A stretch of DNA of 64,000 nt from Glaciimonas soli (GCF_009497155.1 NZ_WINI01000001.1:682001-746000), one strand, 5' to 3'; numbered from the stretch's first letter, positions 7,906 to 17,270 are shown. Notes: generated from the sequence alone by a model not told the origin. Numbers and translations are program-made.

Positions 7906-9261
7906 TCAGCGTGCTCCCATCAACAAATCCGGCAGCCCGGTTACGATGCCGGGAAATATACACAACAATATGATTGCAAAGACCATCAACAACAGAAACG
8001 GCAATGTGCCCTTGATCACATCCGACAGAGGAATATCCGGCGCAATGTTCTTGATCACAAACAGATTCAAACCCACTGGCGGATGAATCAATCCCATCTC
8101 CATTACGACCGACATCACCACCCCAAACCAGATCAGGTCAAAGCCGGCTTCACGCAGTGGCGGCAAGATGATTGGTGCCGTCATCAGGATGATCGACACC
8201 GGTGGCAGGAAGAACCCAAGCACGATCACCATCAGCAAGATCACCGTCAGCAGCAGCCATTTCGACAGATGCAGTCCCACCACCCACTCTGCCGCCGACT
8301 GGCTGATATGCAGGTAACTCATCACATACGAATACAGCAGCGACATGCCGATGATCAGCAGCAGCATGCAGGATTCCTTGATAGTCGAATTCAGATACGG
8401 CATCAAGTCGCGCGGCCGCCACATCCGATACACCACGGCGATCAGTACGATCGCCAGCAAGGCACCAAGCCCGGCCGTCTCGGCAGGCGTAGCAAAACCG
8501 CCGTACAACGCAATCATCACGCCGATCAGCAAAATCAAAAACGGCAACACGCGCGGCAACATCTCGACTTTCTGCGCGAAGGTAAAATGCTCGTCATCCA
8601 GATAGGCCGACTTTACTCCGCCCTGTTGGTAGATTTCATGCGCGATTCGGTATTCCTTACGTGCGCGGTACACCGCGTAGCCGGCAAACAGAATCACCAG
8701 CAGCACCCCTGGCCCGACTCCAGCCAGAAACAGCCGACCTAACGATTGCTCCGATGCCACGGCATACAAGATCATCGTGATCGACGGCGGCAGCAAAATA
8801 CCCAGCGTACCGCCAGCGGCGATGATGCCAGCGGCAAAACCGGGTGAATAACCACGCCGACGCATTTCCGGAATACCGGCAGAGCCAATTGCCGAGCAGG
8901 TGGCTGGCGAAGAGCCTGCCATCGCTGCGAACAAGGCACAGGCAAACACGTTCGCAATCCCCAGTCCACCAGGTATCTTGTTTAACCAGGCATGGATCGC
9001 TGCGTAAAGGTCGCGCCCGGCCGGCGATTTACCGATGGCTGCGCCCTTTAATATGAATAGCGGAATCGACAGTAAGGTAACCGAAGCGATTTCCTCATAG
9101 ACGTTCTGAGTAACCGTATCAAGAGAGGAATTCGGCATGAAAAAATACATGAAGCTGGTAGCCACCACGCCAAGCGCAAACGCAATCGGCATACCAGAAA
9201 ACATCACAATGATCGTGACTATGCCATACAAGGCACCAAGGGTAAGCGGGCTCATAGCCAC
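7906..9261 (-). CDS. TRAP transporter large permease (DctM family)
   Basis: The large membrane subunit of a tripartite ATP-independent periplasmic transporter, expected to move a carboxylate with sodium or protons. The 451 residues hold about 12 hydrophobic segments and the family motifs TLLSIPLFILKG, AAMAGSSPATCSAIGS, and HPPVGLNLFVIKN near the C-terminus. It directly abuts mdcA, so the substrate is very likely malonate or a related dicarboxylate, as in the MatPQM-type malonate TRAP systems. Substrate is inferred from context only. Confidence 0.92.
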   Translation of the reverse strand: MAMSPLTLGALYGIVTIIVMFSGMPIAFALGVVATSFMYFFMPNSSLDTVTQNVYEEIASVTLLSIPLFILKGAAIGKSPAGRDLYAAIHAWLNKIPGGLGIANVFACALFAAMAGSSPATCSAIGSAGIPEMRRRGYSPGFAAGIIAAGGTLGILLPPSITMILYAVASEQSLGRLFLAGVGPGVLLVILFAGYAVYRARKEYRIAHEIYQQGGVKSAYLDDEHFTFAQKVEMLPRVLPFLILLIGVMIALYGGFATPAETAGLGALLAIVLIAVVYRMWRPRDLMPYLNSTIKESCMLLLIIGMSLLYSYVMSYLHISQSAAEWVVGLHLSKWLLLTVILLMVIVLGFFLPPVSIILMTAPIILPPLREAGFDLIWFGVVMSVVMEMGLIHPPVGLNLFVIKNIAPDIPLSDVIKGTLPFLLLMVFAIILLCIFPGIVTGLPDLLMGAR

Positions 9262-9348
9262 AGCCCAGTCAATGTGCCGGACAGCCCCGTCACCGCACTT
9301 CGATATGCGTTAAATTTTTTATAAATACTCATACTATTCCGAAACAGT

Positions 9349-9918
9349 TTATTTGTTTGCAGGCTTACGGCGGTCAGTCAAGCGCGTCAAAATCTGCACC
9401 AGAATCTGCAAGGTCAGCACGGTCATGCCGAGTGCCATCAATGAATAAGGAATCCACAACGGTGGTGCAAAAGTTGACGAGGTTGTCTGGCCTTCCGACC
9501 ATGCTTCGTAGAACAGAGTCCACGATTTCCACGAGAAAAATCCGCAGAACAAAAACGACACCACATCAACCAGCAATAAGCGCGCGGCATTTACGGAAGC
9601 AGGAAGAATCGAAGCCAAGGCTTCGATGCCGATATTCCCGCGATAGGATTGCGTATATCCCGAGCACAAGAAAATCACGCCAACCAACATGAAGACCGTG
9701 ATGTCATCCTGCCAGTCAGTGGGTACATGAAAAAAATAACGCACCACCACGCAATAGGTCATAATCAGCGCAGTCAATATCAGCGCCGCCATCGACAGAT
9801 ACAGAGCCAGCTTGTTGAAACAGTCAAGCACGCGGGACAAAACTGCCACTGCCGGATTATCCGGCAGAGCAGGCAAAGTTGCCCCGACGCCAGGCTGCCC
9901 GTCGATGGCATGACTCAT
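9349..9918 (-). CDS. TRAP transporter small permease (DctQ family)
   Basis: A 189-residue membrane protein with four hydrophobic segments (starting at about residues 35, 70, 110 and 150) and the DctQ-like stretch YFFHVPTDWQDDITVFML. It forms the membrane complex with the DctM-type subunit encoded next. It overlaps the upstream dctP-like gene by four bases. An 87-bp spacer separates it from the large permease gene. Confidence 0.88.
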   Translation of the reverse strand: MSHAIDGQPGVGATLPALPDNPAVAVLSRVLDCFNKLALYLSMAALILTALIMTYCVVVRYFFHVPTDWQDDITVFMLVGVIFLCSGYTQSYRGNIGIEALASILPASVNAARLLLVDVVSFLFCGFFSWKSWTLFYEAWSEGQTTSSTFAPPLWIPYSLMALGMTVLTLQILVQILTRLTDRRKPANK

Positions 9919-10934
9919 AGAAGTTTCTCTGCCAGCTTCAGCAACTTGGCGCAGTTATCATTTTTTGATGCATAGTCTTTCCACGCAGTGTTGCGTGCAA
10001 TGTCCTGCCACTTCTTGACCGTTGCAGCATTCATGTCGACCACCTTGGCACCGGCCTTTTGATAGAACGCAGCCACGGCGGAATCATCTAGCCGCGCTGA
10101 ATTCAGTGCAAATTTTTCCATGTCGGCACCGACCGCCATTACCGCCGCCTGTTGCTCCTTGGTCAGACGGTCATAGGTCGCCTTGGAAATCATCAAAGGC
10201 TCCAGCATGTACCAATAAGCCTTGTCGCGGCCAGTGGTCAGACTCTTGGATACTTCATCCAGACGGAAGGAAATCAGCGACGTCGACGAAGTCATTGCAG
10301 CATCCATCGCGCCAGTCTGCATCGCCGCGTAGATATCATCCGAAGGCATCGTCACTACTGCGGCGCCGGCTTCCTTCAAGATCAAATCCATTTCGCGCGA
10401 ACCGCCACGGACTTTCAGTCCCTTGACATCAGACGGATCGACAATCGGCTTGCCGCGAGAAGCAACTCCACCGGCCTGCCAGATCCAGCTGACGATGATG
10501 ACCCCCTTCTCCAGCAGAATTCTCGACAGTTCCTTGCCGACCTCAGCATTTTTCCAAGCCGCGCCTTGCTCATATGAAGTCACCAGACCAGGCATTAGAC
10601 CAATGCTGACTTCTGGCACTTCGCCACCAGCATAGTTAAGTGGCACCAGCGAGAAATCCAACGCCCCTTTACGCAGTGCCGAGAACTGAGAATTGGTCTT
10701 CATTAATGAAGATCCGGGATAAATATCGAACTTCAAACTACCTTTGGTGCGCTTGCCGACTTCCGCTGCAAAAATGCGAACCAGTCGATCGCGAAAGTCG
10801 CCTTCGCTGATGGTGCCGCCGGGAAATTGGTGGGAGATTTTCAAAGCGCTGGATTGCGCCCATACTGACGACATTGACCAGAACGGTGTGGTCGCAAGCG
10901 CGCCCAGCACCGATCTTCTGCTGACTAAAGACAT
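9915..10934 (-). CDS. TRAP transporter solute-binding protein (DctP family), Tat-type signal
   Basis: Periplasmic binding subunit of the TRAP system. The start chosen (339 residues) is the ATG at 10934, because an AGGAG box lies 7 nt upstream; an upstream start would add nine residues. The signal peptide contains SRRSVLGAL, a twin-arginine type motif, followed by a hydrophobic stretch ending at VWAQ. DctP features include LKISHQFPGG, the GLKVRGGSREMDLIL region that carries the substrate-binding arginine, and TMPSDDIYAAMQTGAMDA. It is the first gene of the mdc transcription unit and is divergent from the GntR regulator. Ligand is inferred to be malonate. Confidence 0.9.
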   Translation of the reverse strand: MSLVSRRSVLGALATTPFWSMSSVWAQSSALKISHQFPGGTISEGDFRDRLVRIFAAEVGKRTKGSLKFDIYPGSSLMKTNSQFSALRKGALDFSLVPLNYAGGEVPEVSIGLMPGLVTSYEQGAAWKNAEVGKELSRILLEKGVIIVSWIWQAGGVASRGKPIVDPSDVKGLKVRGGSREMDLILKEAGAAVVTMPSDDIYAAMQTGAMDAAMTSSTSLISFRLDEVSKSLTTGRDKAYWYMLEPLMISKATYDRLTKEQQAAVMAVGADMEKFALNSARLDDSAVAAFYQKAGAKVVDMNAATVKKWQDIARNTAWKDYASKNDNCAKLLKLAEKLL

Positions 10935-10971
10935 ATCCCCACTCCTGTGATTGAAAAACAACCGGTACAGT

Positions 10972-11042
10972 GTTAGGGCCTGTTGGTAATTAATTTGGAA
11001 AATGCACTCGCACTCGCAAATTAATTACTAACAGGCTCTAAC
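10972..11042. repeat. 71-bp inverted repeat in the divergent mdc promoter region
   Basis: Two 25-nt arms (10972-10996 and 11018-11042) are reverse complements with only two mismatches. The 21-nt loop contains a tandem CACTCG. The element ends GTTAG/CTAAC. It lies between the TRAP/mdc operon and the divergent GntR gene. It could be a miniature transposon-like element, a strong leader hairpin or a regulatory site. It is much longer than the short operators normal for GntR/FCD proteins. Confidence 0.75.
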
Positions 11043-11244
11043 TATATTTCATTCGCTGTGAACGCATTTCACCAAAATCGTGAGATGCGCTCTTACTATT
11101 CTTTTATGCTGAATATAGATGTTATGTATTTTTTTAATGTTGCCTTGTATACACAGTATCCCATAAAACATTTTCATGTCAACGAATAAATAGACATTAC
11201 AATCCAGTCTTGAATACACAATTTTCGGAATAGCGACTATCACT

Positions 11245-11895
11245 ATGCTTACGACAAAAAATCGCTCAGAGACTCTGCGCGAAACAATCGAAGAGATGAT
11301 CGCAGTTGGTGAATTACGCCCGGGTCAACACCTCGACGAAACCGAACTGGCTGCCCAGTTCGGCGTTTCCCGCACACCAATCCGGGAAGCATTAATTCAA
11401 TTGGCCTCCATGGGTATTGTTGAAACGCGGCCAAGGCGCGGCGCCATCGTAGCGGAAATCGGCCCGCAGCAATTGGTTGAAATGTTTGAAGTGATGGCGG
11501 AGTTCGAAGCAATGTGCGGCCGTCTGGCCGCGCGCAGGATGAGCAACGAGGAACATCTCAGCCTGCTGGCAGCACATCAGGCCTGCATGGAGGCCCGTGA
11601 CGCCCACGACCCGGATGCCTATTTCTACAAAAACGAAGCGTTCCACGACGCCATTTACGAAGGCAGTCACAACGCCTTCCTGACGATGCAAGCGCGTTCG
11701 CTACATCGGCGCTTGCGTCCGTATCGCCGACTGCAACTACGCGTGCGCGATCGCCTCAACGTGTCGTATCAGGAGCATGACAGCGTAGTGCAGGCGATCA
11801 TCGCCGGCGACGGCGAATTGACGGCGGACCGACTGCGCCAACACATTACGATCCAAGGCCAGCGCTTCGCTGACCTGATCGCCTCGCTGCGGTAA
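11245..11895 (+). CDS. GntR/FCD family transcriptional regulator, probable malonate operon regulator (MdcY-like)
   Basis: A 216-residue FadR-subfamily regulator. Residues 1-75 form the winged-helix domain, with LRPGQHLDETELAAQFGVS and RTPIREALIQLAS (recognition region). The rest is an FCD ligand-binding domain with helices rich in Arg and His, including LLAAHQACMEARDAHDP and NEAFHDAIYEGSHN, whose His residues are typical metal ligands. It is transcribed away from the TRAP/mdc genes across a 310-bp intergenic region. A GntR repressor, MdcY, controls malonate genes in Acinetobacter, so the same role is likely here. Confidence 0.85.
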   Translation: MLTTKNRSETLRETIEEMIAVGELRPGQHLDETELAAQFGVSRTPIREALIQLASMGIVETRPRRGAIVAEIGPQQLVEMFEVMAEFEAMCGRLAARRMSNEEHLSLLAAHQACMEARDAHDPDAYFYKNEAFHDAIYEGSHNAFLTMQARSLHRRLRPYRRLQLRVRDRLNVSYQEHDSVVQAIIAGDGELTADRLRQHITIQGQRFADLIASLR

Positions 11896-12419
11896 CTGTT
11901 CGCGAATTTTGGGCTATCAGTTAAGCCTATTCTGGGCAAGGTACTGGCGCCAATATTGCATGCGCAGCACATCTGCAACAATTGGATTAATGCCAGATTC
12001 ACGCCCAGCGCATATCGCAGAGCAACTTGCGCTTGCGGCGCGAATCAATAACAAAAATAACGCCAAAGAATGAGATAAGACAAAAGCAAAGATTATGGAA
12101 AATATCCGCATACCAGCCCCTGGAATGTGAGGACTAAATCACACTGTCTCATTGTCCGATTAGAGCAATTGTCGACCTTACTCTACTGCCTCCGCTATAG
12201 ATTTAGACGAGCAGCAAACGACCCACAGCAGCTTTTCACAATTACTTATCGTACGTCTGCTAACGCTCCTGAGGGGACTGTTGACGCGCTCTAAAGCAGA
12301 GGTTCAACATTGGACTGTAGCAACCACCGTGAAAAATGCTTGCCGGGCAGGCCACAATAAGACGCGACCGAATTGAACTAACCTTGCGTTAAGAAAGTGG
12401 AGTATCTTCTAGGTCAAAT
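11896..12419. other. 524-bp spacer with an integrase remnant
   Basis: No intact gene is visible. The left part holds a decayed integrase C-terminus (11942-12103). The rest (12104-12419) shows no recognisable coding sequence; it must contain the promoter of the LysR gene at 12435. Confidence 0.5.
11942..12103 (+). pseudogene. degenerate tyrosine-recombinase (integrase) C-terminal remnant, copy 1
   Basis: Reading from 11942, 43 codons up to a TGA at 12071 give YWRQYCMRSTSATIGLM and then AARINNKNNAKE. This clearly matches the remnant at 22245-22441 (YCRPYCMRSTYATTGLM ... AARINGKNNATE). Nine codons that hold the GH motif and the catalytic tyrosine region are missing here. Homology at DNA level continues about 30 bp past the stop. 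It is a dead fragment of the C-terminal catalytic domain of a phage or island integrase. Confidence 0.75.
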
Positions 12420-12434
12420 TTGGACGTATATTTA

Positions 12435-13331
12435 ATGAAAATTCATCAGCTCCGTGTCCTTGTCGCCTGTGCCGAACATTCAAGCCTCCGGGCCGCCGCC
12501 GATAGCTTGGCGCTTTCTCATCCTGCAGTTACCAAGACAATTCGGGAACTGGAAAATCAAATTGGGGTGCCGCTTTTGGTACGAAGTTCTCGTGGCATAG
12601 AACTGACCCAATATGGTCAGGCACTTTTACCTCGTGCGCGACAGATTCTTGAAGACATGCGTCGTGCGAATGATGAGATTCAACAATTGAAGAGTGGTGC
12701 CACTGGTAAGGTATCAATTGGTTTCACGGCGTCTATTGCGCTTGCTGTCATCCCAAAAGCTTTGCAGTTGTTCCGTGAAAAGATGCCGTTGGTTGAAATT
12801 GAGCTGATCGAGTTGCCGCTTGAGTATGTTTCCGCACATTTATTAGACGGCTCACTTGATTTCTTTGTAACCAACATGCACTGCGAAATCGATCCGGAAT
12901 GTGAGCAAATTTTGTTGCGACAAGGCTCTTTATTTGCTGCGGTAAAAAAAGGCCATCCTTCGGCGCAATGCAATTCTTTGCGTCAGCTGCTTGGTTACGA
13001 ATGGCTTATCCCAAAACCGAATGTCAGTCAGCAGAGATTCGGCGCCTTGTTTACAAATTATGGCATAGCAATACCCGAAAGAATAATAGCCGTCAATTCG
13101 CCGATACTTGCTATGGCACTACTGGCGGAGTCCAATGTGATTGGACTATTTACTCTTCCCTACGTCATGCATCCAATAATAGCCGAACGGATTGATGTGC
13201 TAGAGCTTGATGAGCCACTCTTTGAAGTCTCGGTCAGTATTCTGACGCGTCGCGGAGTTCAACAGACGCCAGCGTCACAACTTTTTTTGAATATCGTACG
13301 AGAAGTGATCGAAACTCTGCAGTGGGCGTAA
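12435..13331 (+). CDS. LysR family transcriptional regulator
   Basis: A 298-residue LysR protein. The winged HTH is at about 1-60 (KIHQLRVLVACAEHSSLRAA, then LALSHPAVTKTIRELE) and a periplasmic-binding-like effector domain follows (VSIGFTASIAL onward). The ATG at 12435 gives the canonical N-terminus; an in-frame ATG at 12420 would add five residues. It is upstream of and in the same direction as the porin, amidohydrolase and transporter genes, and most likely controls them in response to their substrate. Base composition looks more AT-rich than that of the mdc genes. Confidence 0.88.
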   Translation: MKIHQLRVLVACAEHSSLRAAADSLALSHPAVTKTIRELENQIGVPLLVRSSRGIELTQYGQALLPRARQILEDMRRANDEIQQLKSGATGKVSIGFTASIALAVIPKALQLFREKMPLVEIELIELPLEYVSAHLLDGSLDFFVTNMHCEIDPECEQILLRQGSLFAAVKKGHPSAQCNSLRQLLGYEWLIPKPNVSQQRFGALFTNYGIAIPERIIAVNSPILAMALLAESNVIGLFTLPYVMHPIIAERIDVLELDEPLFEVSVSILTRRGVQQTPASQLFLNIVREVIETLQWA

Positions 13332-13552
13332 CCGTAACTACGCGGTAATCAAAAGTTACCGCCCCTTCAAGATATATCAATATTAATCCCCCCTCGCCGT
13401 TGATATGCTTTCTTCAGCTTGAGATTGCGGCACGTCGTGCCCTTTCTCTGCTATTAAACATCTGAATGATGGTGTCGACTTAGTGACGCAAGCAGTACCG
13501 TCCATTCATTCGTTTATGCACTTATAAATAATAAATAATATGGAGACGTGAA

Positions 13553-14695
13553 ATGAGAAATAGCACAAATCGTGGCTATCGTGGGACGGCTTTACTTACA
13601 CTTTTGTTTGCATTAGTTTCTTCGGCACATGCTCAAAGTACATTCGACCTTCTGAGCGGTCCGCGTCCAAGTCAATCCGCAGGAGTTGAGGTATATGGCC
13701 TGGTAGATTCGGGCGTTGTATATGTCAATAATCAAGGCGGTGAATCAAATGTTTTGCTGCAAGGCGGCGGGGGCGATCGTCCAAATCGCTTGGGCTTCCG
13801 TGGAAGAGAAGACCTGGGCGGTGGCAATCAGGCTATATTTGTACTTGAAAACGGATTCGATGTCGGGACTGGCACGATATCTCAAGGTGGCGTGCTATTC
13901 GGACGGCAAGCGTATGTTGGTTTGAAAAGTAATGACTATGGAATGATCACTTTCGGCAGACAGTATGATTTCATGGTCGACTTGGTCCCCTACTCTGCGC
14001 CTGCCTCGGGGAACGCCGGCTTATATGCGTTTCACTTGGGTGATATTGATCGGCTCGGCGGTGAACGTCTCAACAACAGTGTCAAATACCGTACCCCCGA
14101 CTACAACGGTTTACAGGCTGGAGCGATGTACTCTTTTGGTGGAGTTCCTGGGAGTATCGTCACTAACAATGCAAGCAGTTTTAGCCTTTCATACGCACAT
14201 CAATCAATTAGCCTGGCGACTTCATATACAAGCATCCACAACTATCAGCAAGGGCTCGGTATCGGAACAAACGTGTTGGGAAATTCGTTGATTGGATATC
14301 CTCAGAATGCGATGTACGACAAGCTCGCGGTTTTTGGGGCTGGCGCTTCCTATTCCAATGGAAATCTTTTCACGGCCGCATTATTTACCTCCTCCGATTT
14401 GCAGAACGCCGGCGTATCTTCAGTACTGCGTGCATATGACATTGGCGCAAGTTATCAGATCCTGCCTCGCTTAATTGTTGGAGCAGCCGCGACATATTAC
14501 AAAATGGATTCTGTGCATTGGAACGCCTTTTCATCCTCGCTTGAATACTTCCTCTCCCCAAGAACCAACTTGTATTTGCAATACGTACAACTTAAAGCTT
14601 CCGGCACGAACGTGCAAGCCGAATTGTTCACTCTACCCGCAGCCTCCGATCAGTTTCAAGCCGCATTGTCAATTGGCATGCGTTATGTTTTTTAA
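13553..14695 (+). CDS. outer-membrane porin (Gram-negative porin, betaproteobacterial type)
   Basis: A 380-residue trimeric-porin-type beta-barrel. The signal peptide is residues 1-27 (cleavage after SAHA), and the mature protein includes the porin start GVEVYGLVDSGVVYVNN, the GDRPNRLGFRGREDLGGG motif, the FGRQAYVGLKS and FGRQYD strands, and a C-terminal MRYVF ending in the phenylalanine needed for BAM recognition. A GGAGA box precedes the ATG. The gene is 21 bp upstream of an amidohydrolase gene, suggesting it admits that enzyme's substrate through the outer membrane. Confidence 0.93.
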   Translation: MRNSTNRGYRGTALLTLLFALVSSAHAQSTFDLLSGPRPSQSAGVEVYGLVDSGVVYVNNQGGESNVLLQGGGGDRPNRLGFRGREDLGGGNQAIFVLENGFDVGTGTISQGGVLFGRQAYVGLKSNDYGMITFGRQYDFMVDLVPYSAPASGNAGLYAFHLGDIDRLGGERLNNSVKYRTPDYNGLQAGAMYSFGGVPGSIVTNNASSFSLSYAHQSISLATSYTSIHNYQQGLGIGTNVLGNSLIGYPQNAMYDKLAVFGAGASYSNGNLFTAALFTSSDLQNAGVSSVLRAYDIGASYQILPRLIVGAAATYYKMDSVHWNAFSSSLEYFLSPRTNLYLQYVQLKASGTNVQAELFTLPAASDQFQAALSIGMRYVF

Positions 14696-14716
14696 GACAC
14701 TTACTACAGGACACAT

Positions 14717-15907
14717 ATGATTTCAGAGATTCAAAAGGAACTGGACGCATTGACGGCGATCCGGCGAGATATCCACGCGCATCCAGAGTTGGGCTACGAA
14801 GAGTTTCGTACGTCAAAAATTGTTGCTGACAAGCTGATTAGTTGGGGACTAGAAGTGCACTGTGGAATTGCGAAAACAGGCGTAGTTGGCACGTTAAAGC
14901 GAGGGACTAGCGAGCGTTCGATTGGTTTGTCGGCCGATATGGATGCACTGCCTCTTACAGAAATGAACACATTTCAACATCAATCCAACGCACCAGGGAA
15001 GATGCATGCGTGCGGCCACGACGGTCACACAACGATGCTGCTCGGTGCTGCACAATATCTGGCACAACACGGCAAGTTTGATGGCGTAGTGCATTTCATT
15101 TTTCGACCGGCCGAAGAAGGCGGCGGCGGCGCACTAAAGATGATTGAGGAGGGAGTATTCGAACGTTTTCCTTGTGACGCAATTTTTGGCATGCACAATG
15201 TCCCGAACATTCCGGAATTTGCGATTGCCGGGCGTGTTGGTGCTATCACGGCCTCAGTGTCGACATTCAGTATTCTGATTTCTGGAAAAGGAGGTCATGC
15301 TGCCCGACCACATCTCACGATTGATCCCATCGTTGTTGCGGCACAATTGGTGATGGCGATACAAACGCTGGTCTCGCGTTTCACTGATCCTTCTGAATCG
15401 ACCGTGGTCTCGATTACAAAAATTCAGGCAAGTGGCGGGAACACCAGTACGATTCCGCAAGACGCCATTATTGAGGGCACGATTCGGACATATTCAAATA
15501 AAGCGCTGGCGCGGATAGAAGAATGTTTGAAGGCAATGGCACAAGACATACCTTCGGCGTTTCAGGCGCGCGGAATACTTGAATTACGCCATGGTTATCC
15601 AGCTTCAATCTGTACTGAAACAGAAACACGTCTTGCCCTTGACGTCGCAAAACGACTGTTCGGCATGAATGGCGTTATCGAAAATATCGAACCCACTATG
15701 GCTGGCGATGACTTTTCTTACATGCTGCAAGTATGCCCGGGCGCGATGCTTTTTATCGGTAATGGTGATGGTGCCCATCGGGGGGAACAGGCTGGAATGG
15801 GGCCCTGCGTAGTTCACAATCCCTGGTTTGATTTCAATGACGCCATTTTGCCTGTGGGAGCCAGCTACTGGGCAAAACTAGCCGAAACATATTTGTCCGC
15901 TAATTAG
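14717..15907 (+). CDS. M20 family amidohydrolase (hippurate hydrolase-like)
   Basis: A 396-residue metallohydrolase of the M20D (HipO, IAA-amino-acid hydrolase) type, which removes acyl groups from N-acyl amino acids. Visible motifs are RRDIHAHPELGYEE (about 16-29), ADMDALPL (73-80), the metal-binding HACGHDGH with Cys99 and His101, and FRPAEEGGGG with the catalytic glutamate. C-terminal MAGDDFSYML and HNPWFDFND complete the fold. No signal peptide, so it is cytoplasmic. It lies between a porin gene and a symporter gene, consistent with uptake then hydrolysis of one compound. The substrate is not known. Confidence 0.9.
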   Translation: MISEIQKELDALTAIRRDIHAHPELGYEEFRTSKIVADKLISWGLEVHCGIAKTGVVGTLKRGTSERSIGLSADMDALPLTEMNTFQHQSNAPGKMHACGHDGHTTMLLGAAQYLAQHGKFDGVVHFIFRPAEEGGGGALKMIEEGVFERFPCDAIFGMHNVPNIPEFAIAGRVGAITASVSTFSILISGKGGHAARPHLTIDPIVVAAQLVMAIQTLVSRFTDPSESTVVSITKIQASGGNTSTIPQDAIIEGTIRTYSNKALARIEECLKAMAQDIPSAFQARGILELRHGYPASICTETETRLALDVAKRLFGMNGVIENIEPTMAGDDFSYMLQVCPGAMLFIGNGDGAHRGEQAGMGPCVVHNPWFDFNDAILPVGASYWAKLAETYLSAN

Positions 15908-15965
15908 ATGAATATTTAAATTAGCCGCACTGTCCTCGATATTAAAATTATAGGAGCACACATCC

Positions 15966-17270
15966 ATGATTTCACAAGCTAATTCTATCCTGCCAAGATC
16001 CACCGAGCAGACTACAAAATCAGGTTCAATGAGCAAACTGGTCACGGGCATCGTGATTGGCAACGCTCTGGAGACATTCGATTTCGTTGTTTACGGTTAC
16101 TTCGCCGTGACCCTTGGAAAAGTATTTTTCCCTAAGGAGAACGAACTGGCACAATTATTATTTACATTAAGTATTTTCGGTGCAAGTTATCTGATGCGTC
16201 CAATTGGAGCCATTGTGCTGGGATCTATGGCTGATCGTTTTGGTCGGAAGAAGACACTGACGTTGACACTTTTATTAATGGCCTTAGGCACTGGGATGAT
16301 TGCCGTGCTGCCATCTTACAATCTGGTAGGAATATGGGCACCTTTGCTGATGGTGCTGGCACGCTTAATTCAAGGATTTTCGGCAGGTGGAGAAATCGGA
16401 ACTGCGACGACTTATCTAATCGAATCTGCCCCAAGTGCCAGAAAAGGATTTTATTCAAGTTTTCAGATTGTGAGTCAGAGCTTGGGATTTGCATTCGGTA
16501 GTGTACTGGGATCGACGCTTTCTCTTTATTTGTCCGAGAGTGCTTTTGAGTCTTGGGGATGGCGTGTCCCCTTCCTAATTGGCGTTCTGATCTTCCCCGT
16601 TGGTATGTACATTCGAAAAAATTTTACCGAAACCCTTAATATTGAAGAACGCCACACTTCTTCGAAGGCGTTGTTTGGCGATCTGCTAGGAAATAATTTC
16701 TGGAACCTTGCTCGTTGTCTTATGTTGTGTATTTCGGGTACTGTCACGGTGACCATGAGTATCTACATGACGACCTATGCAATAAGAACCTTGCACTTAC
16801 CAATGTATGTGGCAATGTTGACAGGACTGGTAGGTGGAGCCGTTTCAATAATTGCGGCACCGTTGGCGGGAACATTGTCTGACAAGATCGGCCGTAAGCC
16901 GGTTATTTTGATAGGTCGCGTTGCATTGGTTCTTTGCGTGTTGCCGGGATTCTGGTCCATTGTCACCTGGCCTTCATATGTCACTCTCTTTATCGTAGTA
17001 GCCGCTATATTTTTGCTCAATGCAATCAGTGGAACAGCCGAGCTGGTGTTCATTCCTGAAAGTCTTCCCGCTAAAGTGCGTGGCACCGGCTTCTCTCTCG
17101 CTTACAGCTTGACTGTTGCCATTTTCGGCGGCGGGGCGCCGCTTTTTACGGTATGGTTAGTTAATGCCACCGGCAATCCTCTAGTGCCTGCATGGATACT
17201 GATTGTCACCACCTTAGTTTCTCTTTCACCGCTATATTTCATGCGGGAGACAGTGCGGCATGAAAATTAA
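15966..17270 (+). CDS. MFS metabolite:H+ symporter (MHS family)
   Basis: A 434-residue inner-membrane transporter with 12 predicted segments. Family motifs are IGNALETFDFVVYGYFA near the N-terminus, the loop MADRFGRKKTL, GFSAGGEIGTATTYL, and the second-half loop GTLSDKIGRKP. This is the MHS group of proton symporters (citrate, proline, shikimate, dicarboxylates). It closes a four-gene plus-strand set: regulator, porin, hydrolase, symporter. Translation could also begin at the internal ATG 21 codons in (MSKLVTG); the upstream start follows a GGAG box at 15952. Confidence 0.9.
   Translation: MISQANSILPRSTEQTTKSGSMSKLVTGIVIGNALETFDFVVYGYFAVTLGKVFFPKENELAQLLFTLSIFGASYLMRPIGAIVLGSMADRFGRKKTLTLTLLLMALGTGMIAVLPSYNLVGIWAPLLMVLARLIQGFSAGGEIGTATTYLIESAPSARKGFYSSFQIVSQSLGFAFGSVLGSTLSLYLSESAFESWGWRVPFLIGVLIFPVGMYIRKNFTETLNIEERHTSSKALFGDLLGNNFWNLARCLMLCISGTVTVTMSIYMTTYAIRTLHLPMYVAMLTGLVGGAVSIIAAPLAGTLSDKIGRKPVILIGRVALVLCVLPGFWSIVTWPSYVTLFIVVAAIFLLNAISGTAELVFIPESLPAKVRGTGFSLAYSLTVAIFGGGAPLFTVWLVNATGNPLVPAWILIVTTLVSLSPLYFMRETVRHEN

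Noticed and set aside
7720-8742. 340-codon plus-strand open frame rich in His and Gln
   Set aside because: It is antisense to mdcA and the DctM gene. The His/Gln bias comes from the opposite-strand codon pattern, and no start signal or domain is seen.
10972-11042. Reading the 71-bp inverted repeat as a plain GntR operator
   Set aside because: The arms are 25 nt long, far longer than typical FCD-family operators, so only a neutral repeat call is made.
12104-12200. Possible second attachment copy of the tRNA-Arg 3' end near the left integrase remnant
   Set aside because: The bases around 12110-12135 resemble the tRNA 3' end only weakly, so no attachment repeat is claimed.
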